Source: Demequina sp. NBRC 110055 (GTDB lineage Bacteria > Actinomycetota > Actinomycetes > Actinomycetales > Demequinaceae). From it: a stretch of 64,000 nucleotides of DNA. Location: positions 62,001-126,000 of the forward strand of contig NZ_BBRL01000011.1 in NCBI RefSeq assembly GCF_002090135.1, written 5' to 3'. The notes below the pieces were generated by a model. It worked only from the letters and a program-made list of their open reading frames with translations, was not told where the DNA came from and made no database searches. The translations under genes and the position numbers were made by a program. This document shows, in pieces, positions 35,037-44,622 of this stretch. Numbering within the stretch: the stretch's first letter is position 1; every line of letters begins with the position of its first letter.

Positions 35037-36071
35037 ATGAACACCAGCACCACCGCAACGTCCACGCAACACGACACCGCCACCATGACTGCCGCAATCC
35101 AGCGCCATTACTCCGGACCGGAAGAGATCCACGTCGACACCATGGCCGTGCCGCAACCGGGCACGGGCGAGGTGCTGCTCGAGGTGCACGCCGCCGGCGT
35201 CGACCGCGGTGTCTGGCACCTCGCCACCGGACACCCCTTCGTCATGCGCTTCATCGGGTTTGGCCTGCGCCACCCCAAGCAGCCCATCATGGGCACGGAT
35301 GTCGCGGGTGTCGTCACCGCGATCGGTGCCGGCGTCACGCGCCTTGCCGTGGGCGACGAGGTCTTCGGCACAGCCGACGGGTCATTCGCCTCGTTCGCCC
35401 TTGCCAAGGAGGACCGCCTCGCCTCGAAGCCCGCTGAGGTCTCGATGGCCGATGCCGGGGCCATGCCCGTTTCCGCCGTCGCCGCCCTCCAGGCGGTGGA
35501 AGACGCCGCCAACGTCCGCGCCGGTCAGCGCGTCCTCGTCTTGGGCGCCTCCGGTGGCGTCGGATCCTTCGCCGTCCAGATCGCCGTGGCCGCCGGTGCG
35601 CACGTCACCGGCGTCGCGAGCGCGGCGAAGGCCACCCTGGTCACCAAGATGGGCGCGGAGCGCGTCATCGACTACCGCACCACCGACGTCACGGCGCTCG
35701 GCGAGACCTTTGATGTCATCATCGACGCGGGAAGCCTCACTCCCCTACGCCGCCTGCGCCGGATCCTCTCCCCCACCGGCACGCTGGTCATCGTGGGCGG
35801 AGAGGGTGGGGGCTTCCTCATCGGCGGCGCGGGCCGCGCGCTGGTAGCACCTCTCGTGTCGCTGTTCACGAAGCAGCGCCTGCGCGGACTGATGTCCGCC
35901 ACCAGCGCGGCTCGCCTGCGCCGCGTCGCTGCGTTGGTCGAATCCGGCGCCGTCCGCGCCGCCATCAGCCACCGCTATCCGCTCGATCAGGCGAGCGAGG
36001 CCGTCACCGACCTCGCCCAGGGCCGCATCGCCGGCAAGGCCGTCGTCACCGTCCGCGCCCGCGTGTCCTGA
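35037..36071 (+). CDS. MDR-family NAD(P)-dependent oxidoreductase (quinone-reductase-like)
   Basis: 344 aa medium-chain dehydrogenase/reductase. GroES-like N-domain (GEVLLEVHAAGVDRGVWH; GTDVAGVVTAIGAGVTRLAVGDEVFG), Rossmann fold with GASGGVGSFAVQIAVAAGA, and AERVIDYRTTDV where cofactor choice is set. Catalytic-zinc ligands of alcohol dehydrogenases are missing, so a zinc-free quinone or enone reductase is likely. First 17 residues are a Thr-rich extension; the Met in ATMTAAIQRH is an alternative start, but GGAGGG precedes the ATG at 35037. Controlled by the palindromes upstream. Confidence 0.88.
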   Translation: MNTSTTATSTQHDTATMTAAIQRHYSGPEEIHVDTMAVPQPGTGEVLLEVHAAGVDRGVWHLATGHPFVMRFIGFGLRHPKQPIMGTDVAGVVTAIGAGVTRLAVGDEVFGTADGSFASFALAKEDRLASKPAEVSMADAGAMPVSAVAALQAVEDAANVRAGQRVLVLGASGGVGSFAVQIAVAAGAHVTGVASAAKATLVTKMGAERVIDYRTTDVTALGETFDVIIDAGSLTPLRRLRRILSPTGTLVIVGGEGGGFLIGGAGRALVAPLVSLFTKQRLRGLMSATSAARLRRVAALVESGAVRAAISHRYPLDQASEAVTDLAQGRIAGKAVVTVRARVS

Positions 36072-36108
36072 CCCGACCCCACTACACACCAGACGAAAAG
36101 AGACGGCC

Positions 36109-36867
36109 ATGACCCTCCGCACTGAACTGTCGGTGCCCAGCGCTGCGCGCATCGCCGGCATCGGCTACATCGCCATCGTGATACTCGCGATGGGCGCGAA
36201 CTTCCTGGTCCGCAACGCACTCGTCGTGGTCGACGACCCTGCGGCCACTATGCACAATATCGCCGAGCACGAGACCACGTTCCGCCTGGGAATCGCGGGC
36301 TTCGCCGCCATCGCCATGATCGACATCGCCATCGCGTGGGCGCTCCACGTCCTGCTGCACGCCACCGGTGAGCGCCGCTCGCTCCTCGCGGCGTGGCTCC
36401 GCCTCGCCTACACCGTGGCGTTCATCCCCGCTATCACCTTCATGTTCGTCGCCCTCGAGCTGTCCGCAGGCGGCGAGCTCGTCGCAGGCCTCGACGACGG
36501 CCAGCGCGCCGCCCTGACGGGCCTGGCCATGGAGGCGTTCGACGTCACCTGGCTGCTCGCGTTGGTGGCCTTTGGCCTGCACCTCATGGTTCTGGGCCGC
36601 ATCATCGTGGCGACACGGATCGCGCCGCGCACGTTGGGCATCGGCCTGGCCATCGCGGGGCTCGCGTACGTCGCCGATACGTTCGCTCATCTGCTGCTGG
36701 CCAACTACGCCAATGTCGCGGGTGTGTTCCTCGCGGTGGTCGCCACCGCGTCGATCGTCACCGAGGTGTGGTTCACCGTCTGGCTGCTCGTGCGTGCGCC
36801 CCGAGCGGTGCGAGCCCTCCCCGGCGCCGAGCGGCCAGTGACAGCATCCCCGGCTACTCGCCGATGA
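36109..36867 (+). CDS. DUF4386 membrane protein
   Basis: 252 aa, seven or so membrane helices. ARIAGIGYIAIVILAMGANFLVRN and the later RLAYTVAFIPAITFMFVALEL and HLMVLGRIIVATRIAPRTLGIGLAIAGLAYVADTF are family markers. Function unknown. It follows the oxidoreductase by 37 bases with AAAGAGA before the ATG, so it is likely the second gene of the TetR-controlled plus-strand unit. Its 3' end overlaps the convergent acetyltransferase by 14 bases. Confidence 0.86.
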   Translation: MTLRTELSVPSAARIAGIGYIAIVILAMGANFLVRNALVVVDDPAATMHNIAEHETTFRLGIAGFAAIAMIDIAIAWALHVLLHATGERRSLLAAWLRLAYTVAFIPAITFMFVALELSAGGELVAGLDDGQRAALTGLAMEAFDVTWLLALVAFGLHLMVLGRIIVATRIAPRTLGIGLAIAGLAYVADTFAHLLLANYANVAGVFLAVVATASIVTEVWFTVWLLVRAPRAVRALPGAERPVTASPATRR

Positions 36868-37276
36868 CGCGCCCCAGGTTGAAGGCGTCAAATTCCTCGA
36901 AGCCCACGGCGTCATAGACCGCGAGGACGGCCTCGTTCGAGCGACGCACCTGCAGGTTGACCTTGACGCACCCGAGAATCTCCAGCTCTGCCACGGCACG
37001 CTCGACGAGCATTCGTGCGATGCCCTCACGGCGCCGGCCGGGGTCGACCGCGAGGTGATACAGCCACCCGCGGTACCCGTCGTAGCCGCCCAGGAGTGCG
37101 CCGACCACCGCGTCGCCATCCGTCGCCACCCAGAACAGGTCGGGGTCACGCGCCAGCTTGCGCTGGATCACTCCGCGCGGCTCGTTGCGCGCGGGGTCGT
37201 CGGGAAAGCACGTCTCCCACAACGCGACCACCGCATCGGTGTCGCGGGGAGCGAAGCGTCTCACGCGGGCGGGCAT
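36854..37276 (-). CDS. GNAT-family N-acetyltransferase
   Basis: 140 aa single GNAT domain. RRFAPRDTDAVVALWETCFPDDPARNEP at the start; acetyl-CoA loop region LAVDPGRRREGIARMLVERAVAEL (the R/Q-x-x-G-x-A pattern); VNLQVRRSNEAVLAVYDAVGFEEFDAF at the end. It resembles YpeA-type enzymes; the substrate could be an amino acid, an antibiotic or a protein N-terminus. It is the last gene after leuA and a lipoprotein gene, 2 bases from the latter. Confidence 0.9.
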   Translation of the reverse strand: MPARVRRFAPRDTDAVVALWETCFPDDPARNEPRGVIQRKLARDPDLFWVATDGDAVVGALLGGYDGYRGWLYHLAVDPGRRREGIARMLVERAVAELEILGCVKVNLQVRRSNEAVLAVYDAVGFEEFDAFNLGRVIGE

Positions 37277-37277
37277 G

Positions 37278-37819
37278 CTACTCCTCCGGGGTCTTCTCGG
37301 TCTGGACGACGACCTCGACGGGCTGGCCTGCGGCGGCTTGCTCGATCTCGTCGTCGGTGGGGTCCTCGGAGAGCTGGTCCATCACGGCGGCCGGGTCCGG
37401 CAGCGATGCCACGACGCGGTACATCACCTCGTCGTCGTAGGCCGCGCGGCACGCGAAGGCCACCTCGTCGATGATGACGTCGTCGGGGCAGATAAAGGCG
37501 GTGACGTCCTCGGCGTCGGTGGCGGCCGTGATCGAGCCGATCACGTCATTGGCCACCGCATCGAACGCCGCATCCGGCGAACCGGTCCAGCATTCGCGCA
37601 CGTACGGGTCCTCGATGTCTGCGAGGGCGTCCTGCTGGAGTGCGTCGCACCCCACCGCCGTGAACCCGTCCGCACTCAGGTCCGGAAGCTGATCGGCGGC
37701 GCGCTCGGCCTGCGACGGCCCGGAGCAGCCTGCCGTGACGACCACAGCCGTGGCGAGAGCCACGGCCAGGCGACCACGGCATCGGCCACCAGCCATCGCA
37801 CGGCCGAGCACGCCAGCCA

Positions 37820-37820
<1 letters not shown>
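37278..37820 (-). CDS. Putative lipoprotein (180 aa)
   Basis: ATG 37820 overlaps the leuA stop (ATGA); a Met 8 codons later is an alternative. Signal peptide with basic start (RCRGR), hydrophobic core LAVALATAVVVTAGC and lipobox VTAGC. The exported part is acidic with three further Cys (VGCDALQQ, RECWTGS, FICPDDV, plus FACRAAYDD makes four), suggesting disulfides. No family recognised. Co-transcribed with leuA by position, though a functional link is not evident. Confidence 0.8.
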
Positions 37821-39598
<1,778 letters not shown>

Positions 39599-39617
39599 TC
39601 AGCCGGCGCACGAAACT

Positions 39618-39657
39618 CCGCGACGAGGATCCGGCCTGGGTCTAGGCCTCGTCGCGG
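39618..39657 (-). promoter_or_regulatory. leuA attenuator hairpin
   Basis: Perfect 11-base arms CCGCGACGAGG and its complement (39647-39657 and 39618-39628), 18 bases apart. The first arm overlaps the last codons of the leader peptide, about 5 bases after the leucine codons. An alternative smaller stem (GGCCT/AGGCC type, 39633-39648) excludes the large one. There is no T-run, so termination may be weak or Rho-assisted, or the structure may act otherwise. Confidence 0.65.
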
Positions 39658-39686
39658 CGGCGAAGGAGCAGCGAGCGTGCACGCAT
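39642..39686 (-). CDS. leuL: leuA leader peptide
   Basis: A 14-codon frame, MRARSLLLRRRDEA, with three leucine codons in a row (CTG CTC CTT). On the minus strand a -10-like TATGGT lies 6 bases before the ATG and a GTGACC 18 bases further up, so it is probably the very start of a leaderless message. A ribosome held at the leucine codons would cover the first arm of the downstream hairpin and favour leuA expression. Too short for normal gene calling. Confidence 0.65.
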   Translation of the reverse strand: MRARSLLLRRRDEA

Positions 39687-39738
39687 AGATTCACCATAGC
39701 GGAAGGCCGATGCGTCGGTCACCACCGCCGTACGTCCC

Positions 39739-39803
39739 GCCGCAGATGGGGACAATTGCGGCGCGTCCTCGCGCGACACGCCGCAAATGGGGCCATTTGC
39801 GGC
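39739..39803. repeat. Hairpin family A, two units
   Basis: The second unit has perfect 10-base arms GCCGCAAATG / CATTTGCGGC (39780-39789, 39794-39803) with a 4-base loop GGGC, arms identical to those at 18557. The first unit (39739-39762) is a decayed version with GCCGCAGATG and AATTGCGGC. Between leuA and era. Confidence 0.75.
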
Positions 39804-39823
39804 ATACGCGGGGAGGAGCGCGG

Positions 39824-40732
39824 CTAGAACCCCAGGCGGCCCAGTTGCTTGGGGTCGCGCTGCCAGTCCTTCGCGACCTTGACGTGGAGGTCGAGGTAGA
39901 CCCGTCGACCCAGCAGACGCTCGATGCCCGCGCGTGCGGTCGCTCCGACCTCCTTGAGGCGCGAGCCCCCGCGGCCGATGATGATGCCCTTTTGGGACTC
40001 GCGCTCGACGAAGAGGTGCGCGCGAATCTCGAGCACGTCGCGGTGCGCGTCCTCCGAGTCGGGCTCCACGAGCTCCTCGATCACCACCGCGATCGAGTGA
40101 GGCAGCTCGTCGCGCACACCCTCGAGGGCGGCCTCACGAATGAGCTCCGCGATGCGCACGTCCTCGGGCTCGTCCGTGACGTGACCCGCGGGATACAGCG
40201 CCGGCCCGGCCGGCAGGTGCTGCACGAGCACGTCCACGAGAGTGTCGACCTGGATGTCCTTGACCGAGGAGACGGGCACGATGTCCGCCCACTCCCCCAG
40301 CTGAGACACGGCAAGCAGGTGCTCCGCAACGCGCTCGCGCGACACCGCGTCGACCTTGGTGACGATCGCGACGACGGGAGCCTTGGCATCGGCCAGCTCG
40401 CGGGCGATCCACTTGTCGCCCGGTCCCACCTTCTCGTCCGCGGGCAGGCAAAAGCCGATCACGTCGACTTCCGCGAAGGTCTCGCGCACCAGGTCGTTGA
40501 GGCGCTCACCCAAGAGGGTGCGGGGGCGGTGAAGCCCGGGCGTGTCGACCACGACCAGCTGCGCATCCTCGCGGGTGAGCACGCCACGAATCGCGCGACG
40601 CGTGGTCTGGGGGCGCGACGACATGATCGCCACCTTCTCTCCCACCAAGGCGTTCATGAGCGTCGACTTGCCCACATTGGGTCGGCCCACAAAGCACGCA
40701 AACCCGCTGCGGTGCGCCTGGCTGTCAGTCAT
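39824..40732 (-). CDS. era: GTPase Era
   Basis: 302 aa. Essential GTPase of 30S ribosome maturation that binds 16S rRNA near its 3' end. G1 VGRPNVGKSTL, switch II DTPGLHRPR, G4 TKVD, and a C-terminal KH RNA-binding domain with QKGIIIGRGGSRLKEVG. The start overlaps the end of the hemolysin-family gene by 8 bases. It is part of the long minus-strand run from hrcA to era devoted to RNA and protein quality. Confidence 0.96.
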   Translation of the reverse strand: MTDSQAHRSGFACFVGRPNVGKSTLMNALVGEKVAIMSSRPQTTRRAIRGVLTREDAQLVVVDTPGLHRPRTLLGERLNDLVRETFAEVDVIGFCLPADEKVGPGDKWIARELADAKAPVVAIVTKVDAVSRERVAEHLLAVSQLGEWADIVPVSSVKDIQVDTLVDVLVQHLPAGPALYPAGHVTDEPEDVRIAELIREAALEGVRDELPHSIAVVIEELVEPDSEDAHRDVLEIRAHLFVERESQKGIIIGRGGSRLKEVGATARAGIERLLGRRVYLDLHVKVAKDWQRDPKQLGRLGF

Positions 40733-41981
40733 CCTCGTCCTCCTTTGGTGCGGCCTCGACGATCACCGACGTGAGCCGTCGCCGCCTGCCCTCGACCCTG
40801 TCGGCCGTGAGCGTCACTCCATGAATGGTGCCCCGTGCACCGCGAATCGGCACCTTGCCGATCGCCTTGGCCAGCAGTCCCGCGGCCGTCTCCACGTCAT
40901 CATCGTCAATCTCGAACTCAAACAGCTCTCCCAGCTCGTCGAGCGGAAAGCGGGCGGGAACGCGGTACTGGCCGCCTCCCAGGTCCTCGACGTCCGGTGC
41001 GAGCCGGTCGTGCTCGTCGACCACCTCGCCCACGATCTCCTCGAGTGCGTCCTCGATGGTGACGAGGCCGGCGACGCCGCCGAACTCGTCGACCACGATC
41101 GCCATGTGGAATACCTCGGATTGCATGCGACGCAGCAGGTCGTCGACGGGCACGGACTCGGGCACGAACTCCGGCTCGCGCATGAAGTCGTCCACCGGCA
41201 CGTCGAGTCCGCGCGCGTCGTCCCAGGTGCGCTCCACGACGTCCTTGAGATAGATCACGCCCACGGTGTCGTCCACCCCGTCGCCGATGACGGGCACGCG
41301 CGAGAACCCCGAGCGCAGGAACAGCACCATCGCCTTGCGCGCAGGGGTGCCGGACGCGATGGTGATCATGTCGGTGCGCGGCACCATGACCTCGCGTGTG
41401 AGGGTGTCACCGAGCGACACCACGGAGCGCAGCAGCTCGGCGTCTTCCTCCTCGAGCGCGTCCTGGGCCTGTTCCACGAGGTCCTCGGGCTCGGCCAGCG
41501 GCGGCGCCTGCAGCGCCGGCACCACGTAACGGACGGGTGTGGTGAGGCGGATCGAGATCCAGGCAAGCGGCGCGAGCACGCGCACGGTGCCCAACGGCTG
41601 GCCGCGCCCGATCTGGCGCGGCACCGCACGCACCGCGACGAGCGACAGGAATGCTGCCACCGCCGCGGCCACGAGAGCAACCAGGTAGATCGACCAGTGC
41701 AGGGGTTCAACGAGGTCCGCGACGATCAGCGTGACGCACACGAGTCCGACGGCCTCGAACGTCGCGTAGGCCACGGAGGTCGCGGCGTCCGTTTGGGAGG
41801 CGGCGGCCGCGAGGCGGGCCGATGCCGTGGGCCGCCCGTCGGGGCGGCGCCCCTGGGCGAGCTCACGCTCCTGGGCGTGCGGCAACTGCTCGAACGCCGC
41901 GACGACGGCGTGCAACACCGCCGCACCCACGAGGCTCACCCCGGCTATCAGCGCCAATGTGAGCAGCTGTGTCCCGGACAC
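40725..41981 (-). CDS. Hemolysin-family (CNNM/CorC-type) CBS-domain membrane protein
   Basis: 418 aa. An N-terminal membrane domain of about 190 residues (LLTLALIAGVSLVGAAVLHAVVAAFEQLP; SIYLVALVAAAVAAFLSLVAVR) is followed by two CBS motifs (REVMVPRTDMITIASGT; FHMAIVVDEFGGVAGLVTIEDALEEIVGEVVDE) and a CorC_HlyC domain at the end (YRVPARFPLDELGELFE). Family members are linked to magnesium or other metal efflux. The name hemolysin is historical. Between ybeY and era, as in many actinobacteria. Confidence 0.92.
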   Translation of the reverse strand: MSGTQLLTLALIAGVSLVGAAVLHAVVAAFEQLPHAQERELAQGRRPDGRPTASARLAAAASQTDAATSVAYATFEAVGLVCVTLIVADLVEPLHWSIYLVALVAAAVAAFLSLVAVRAVPRQIGRGQPLGTVRVLAPLAWISIRLTTPVRYVVPALQAPPLAEPEDLVEQAQDALEEEDAELLRSVVSLGDTLTREVMVPRTDMITIASGTPARKAMVLFLRSGFSRVPVIGDGVDDTVGVIYLKDVVERTWDDARGLDVPVDDFMREPEFVPESVPVDDLLRRMQSEVFHMAIVVDEFGGVAGLVTIEDALEEIVGEVVDEHDRLAPDVEDLGGGQYRVPARFPLDELGELFEFEIDDDDVETAAGLLAKAIGKVPIRGARGTIHGVTLTADRVEGRRRRLTSVIVEAAPKEDEDD

Positions 41982-41988
41982 GAGCCCC

Positions 41989-42441
41989 CTATCCGCGGCC
42001 GGCGAGGAACGTCAGCAGGAGCTTGCGCTGCAGCGCGAACATCTCCTTCTCCTCTTCGGGCTCGGCGTGGTCGTATCCGAGCAGGTGGAGGATGCCGTGG
42101 GTCGTGAGGAGCAGCATCTCCTCCTCGGCGGTGTGGCCGGCGGTCTTGGCCTGGCGGGCCGCCACCGTGGGGCACACCACGATGTCTCCGAGCAGGCCCG
42201 CCGGCGTGGGTTCGTCGGCGGTGCCGGGGCGCAGCTCGTCCATGGGGAAGCTCAGCACGTCGGTCGGGCCGGGCTCGTCCATCCACTGGATGTGCAGCTG
42301 CTCCATGGCGGGCTCGTCGACGAAGATGATCGACAGTTCGGCGCCGTCGGCGACGTGCATCTCGCGCAACACGTAGGTGGCGAGCTCGGAGAACTCGATC
42401 TCGTCGACGTCGATGTCGGTCTCGTTGTTGACGTCGATCAT
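41989..42441 (-). CDS. ybeY: Endoribonuclease YbeY
   Basis: 150 aa metal-dependent RNase needed for 16S rRNA 3'-end maturation and ribosome quality control. The zinc motif HGILHLLGYDH (three His) is intact near residue 114, and the family Arg/Ser segment shows as TDVLSFPMDELRP. The acidic N-terminus is normal for actinobacteria. Its start overlaps phoH by 4 bases. Confidence 0.95.
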   Translation of the reverse strand: MIDVNNETDIDVDEIEFSELATYVLREMHVADGAELSIIFVDEPAMEQLHIQWMDEPGPTDVLSFPMDELRPGTADEPTPAGLLGDIVVCPTVAARQAKTAGHTAEEEMLLLTTHGILHLLGYDHAEPEEEKEMFALQRKLLLTFLAGRG

Positions 42442-43499
42442 GAGCGCTCCTCCTTGAAGCGGCGCTGCTGGCCGCCGCCGCGCGGTCCGCGCGACTCGTC
42501 GGCCTTGGCGTAGGCGGTGATGATGTCGGACACCAGGCGGTGGCGCACCACGTCCTGGGCGGACAGCTCGCAGATGGCGATGTCATCGATCCCGTCGAGG
42601 ATCTCGCGAGAGGCTCTGAGGCCCGAGCGGGTGCCGCCCGGGAGGTCCACCTGTGTCACGTCGCCGGTGACAACCATGGTGGAGCCGAATCCCAGACGCG
42701 TGAGGAACATCTTCATCTGTTCCTGGGTGGTGTTCTGCGCCTCGTCGAGGATGATGAACGCGTCATTGAGGGTGCGGCCGCGCATGTACGCGAGCGGCGC
42801 CACCTCGATGGTGCCGGCCTCCATGAGGCGCGGGATCGACTCGGGGTCCACCATGTCGTGCAGCGCGTCGTACAGCGGACGCAGGTACGGGTCGATCTTC
42901 TCGTTGAGTCCGCCGGGAAGGAAGCCGAGCCGCTCGCCCGCCTCGACCGCGGGGCGGGTGAGCACGATGCGGTTGACCTTCTTGGCTTGCAGGGCGGCGA
43001 CGGCCTGCGCCATCGCGAGATAGGTCTTGCCGGTTCCCGCGGGGCCGATGCCGAAGGTGATCGTGTGGCTTTCGATCGCCTGTACGTAGGCGGCCTGGCC
43101 CTCGGTCTTAGGCCGAATGGTGCGGCCTCGTGTAGACAGGATCGAGCGGCTCAGGACGGAGACGGGTCGGGCGGCCGATGCATCGGCCGGCTCCCCGCCC
43201 GCGGCGCCTGCCGCTGCGGTCACCACACCGCGGGCGCCGGCAAGCATCCGCACGCTCTCGCGGGCCACCTGAGGGGTCAGCGGCACCCCGGCCGCCATCA
43301 CCGAGCGCAGCTCATCCACCGCTCCCGAAGCCGCGGCCACCTGTGCCTCGTCACCGGTGAACGTGATCTCGTTGCCGCGCACGAGGATCTGGACGGCGGG
43401 GAACGCGCGTTCGATCTCGCGCATGACGGCGTCCCCGGAACCCATGAGCTCCTGCATTCGATCGGCGTCCTCGACGATCACCACCTGTCGTGTGCTCAC
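42438..43499 (-). CDS. phoH: PhoH-family ATPase
   Basis: 353 aa from GTG 43499, which overlaps the HIT gene stop by 4 bases; the longer frame upstream is unsupported. An N-terminal KH-like part (VQILVRGNEITFTGDEAQVAAAS) is followed by the ATPase: Walker A GIGPAGTGKTYLAM, Walker B FIILDEAQNTT, and VVTGDVTQVDLPGGTRSGL. PhoH proteins couple with YbeY in RNA processing in many bacteria and sit next to it here. Confidence 0.94.
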   Translation of the reverse strand: MSTRQVVIVEDADRMQELMGSGDAVMREIERAFPAVQILVRGNEITFTGDEAQVAAASGAVDELRSVMAAGVPLTPQVARESVRMLAGARGVVTAAAGAAGGEPADASAARPVSVLSRSILSTRGRTIRPKTEGQAAYVQAIESHTITFGIGPAGTGKTYLAMAQAVAALQAKKVNRIVLTRPAVEAGERLGFLPGGLNEKIDPYLRPLYDALHDMVDPESIPRLMEAGTIEVAPLAYMRGRTLNDAFIILDEAQNTTQEQMKMFLTRLGFGSTMVVTGDVTQVDLPGGTRSGLRASREILDGIDDIAICELSAQDVVRHRLVSDIITAYAKADESRGPRGGGQQRRFKEERS

Positions 43500-43837
43500 G
43501 CAGGCTCCCATCCGAGTTCGCCGCCACCGAGGACGTGACCGTGCACGTGGAACACGCTCTGCCCAGCCTTGGCACCCGTGTTGAAGATCCACCGGAACTC
43601 ACCGTCGCATTCGGTGTCCGCGATCTGCTGCGCGGCGGCGGCCATGTGCGCGAGCAGCGTCGCGTCGGTCGCGGCGAGTTCGGCGACGTTCGGCACGTGC
43701 AGGCGCGGCACCACGAGGACGTGCGTGGGCGCCTTGGGGGCGATGTCGCGAAAGGCGATCAGGTGGTCGTTCTCGAGGACCTTGTCGGCGGGGATGTCGC
43801 CCGCGACGATCCGGCAGAACAGGCAGTCGTCACTCAT
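43496..43837 (-). CDS. HIT-family nucleotide hydrolase
   Basis: 113 aa from ATG 43837. A Cys pair CLFCRI near the N-terminus, RDIAPKAPTHVLVVPRLHV in the middle, and the His triad HVHGHVLGG at the C-terminus. It acts on purine nucleoside phosphoramidates or dinucleotides (Hint type). Its stop overlaps the phoH start, so both are translated from one message with rsmE upstream (4-base gap). Confidence 0.93.
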   Translation of the reverse strand: MSDDCLFCRIVAGDIPADKVLENDHLIAFRDIAPKAPTHVLVVPRLHVPNVAELAATDATLLAHMAAAAQQIADTECDGEFRWIFNTGAKAGQSVFHVHGHVLGGGELGWEPA

Positions 43838-43841
43838 ACGG

Positions 43842-44618
43842 CTAGCGTAGGCCCCCGCGCAAGGAGGCATCGGCCCAGGTGCCACGGGAGGCCGCGAGCG
43901 CGGCGATCGCCGCCGGCCCCGCGCTCGAGGCACGCAACACATGCGGGCCGAGCAGCACGGGCTCCGCGCCCGCGCCCGTGAGGAGACCGATCTCTTCGTC
44001 GGCGATGCCGCCCTCGGGACCCACGATGAGCCACACCGGCTGGTCCGGGGCGTCCCAGGTGAGTGCTGTCAGCGGCGTCGAGGCGTCCTCGTGAAGGATG
44101 AGCACGCGGGTGCCGGCGGCGACGGCACGGTGCACCTGCCAGGTGAGTTCTTTGGTCGTGACGACGCCCTCGACGTCGGGTACGCGGGCGCGCCGCGACT
44201 GCTTGGTCGCGGCCAGCACCAGGTCCACCCACTTCTGACGCGCCTTGTCGGCCTTGGGGCCGCGCCACTGCACGATGGCGCGCTGTGAGGCCCACGGCGT
44301 CACGCCGGTGATGCCGAGCTCCACCGCGGCCTCGACCGCCTGCTCGTCGCGGCCACCCTTGGCGAGCGCCTGGACCAGCATGATCTCGGGGTCCTCGTCG
44401 CGCCCGACGGCACCGATGCGCACCGTCATCGCTGCCGGCGCGGCCGCCACGATCTCGCCGCGCGCCCTCCGGCCCGCACCGTCGACGAGGTCGACGACCT
44501 CGCCCACCGCGCGGCGTTGCACCGTCACCGCGTGGCGAGCCTCTGCCCCGGTGACCGTGACGGAGTCGCCCACGGCGGCATCGGCCACCTGGGGATCGAC
44601 GAACACGGGGGCGCTCAC
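43842..44618 (-). CDS. rsmE: 16S rRNA m3U1498 methyltransferase
   Basis: 258 aa from GTG 44618. An N-terminal PUA-like domain (GAEARHAVTVQRRAVGEVVDLVDGAG) is followed by a SPOUT knot: IMLVQALAKGGRDEQAVEAAVELGI, KWVDLVLAATKQSRRARVPDV, WLIVGPEGGIADEEIGLL (SAM loop) and LLGPHVLRASSAGPAAIAAL. Methylates U1498 of 16S rRNA. 4 bases after dnaJ, an order common in actinobacteria and firmicutes. Confidence 0.94.
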   Translation of the reverse strand: MSAPVFVDPQVADAAVGDSVTVTGAEARHAVTVQRRAVGEVVDLVDGAGRRARGEIVAAAPAAMTVRIGAVGRDEDPEIMLVQALAKGGRDEQAVEAAVELGITGVTPWASQRAIVQWRGPKADKARQKWVDLVLAATKQSRRARVPDVEGVVTTKELTWQVHRAVAAGTRVLILHEDASTPLTALTWDAPDQPVWLIVGPEGGIADEEIGLLTGAGAEPVLLGPHVLRASSAGPAAIAALAASRGTWADASLRGGLR

Positions 44619-44622
44619 CGAC

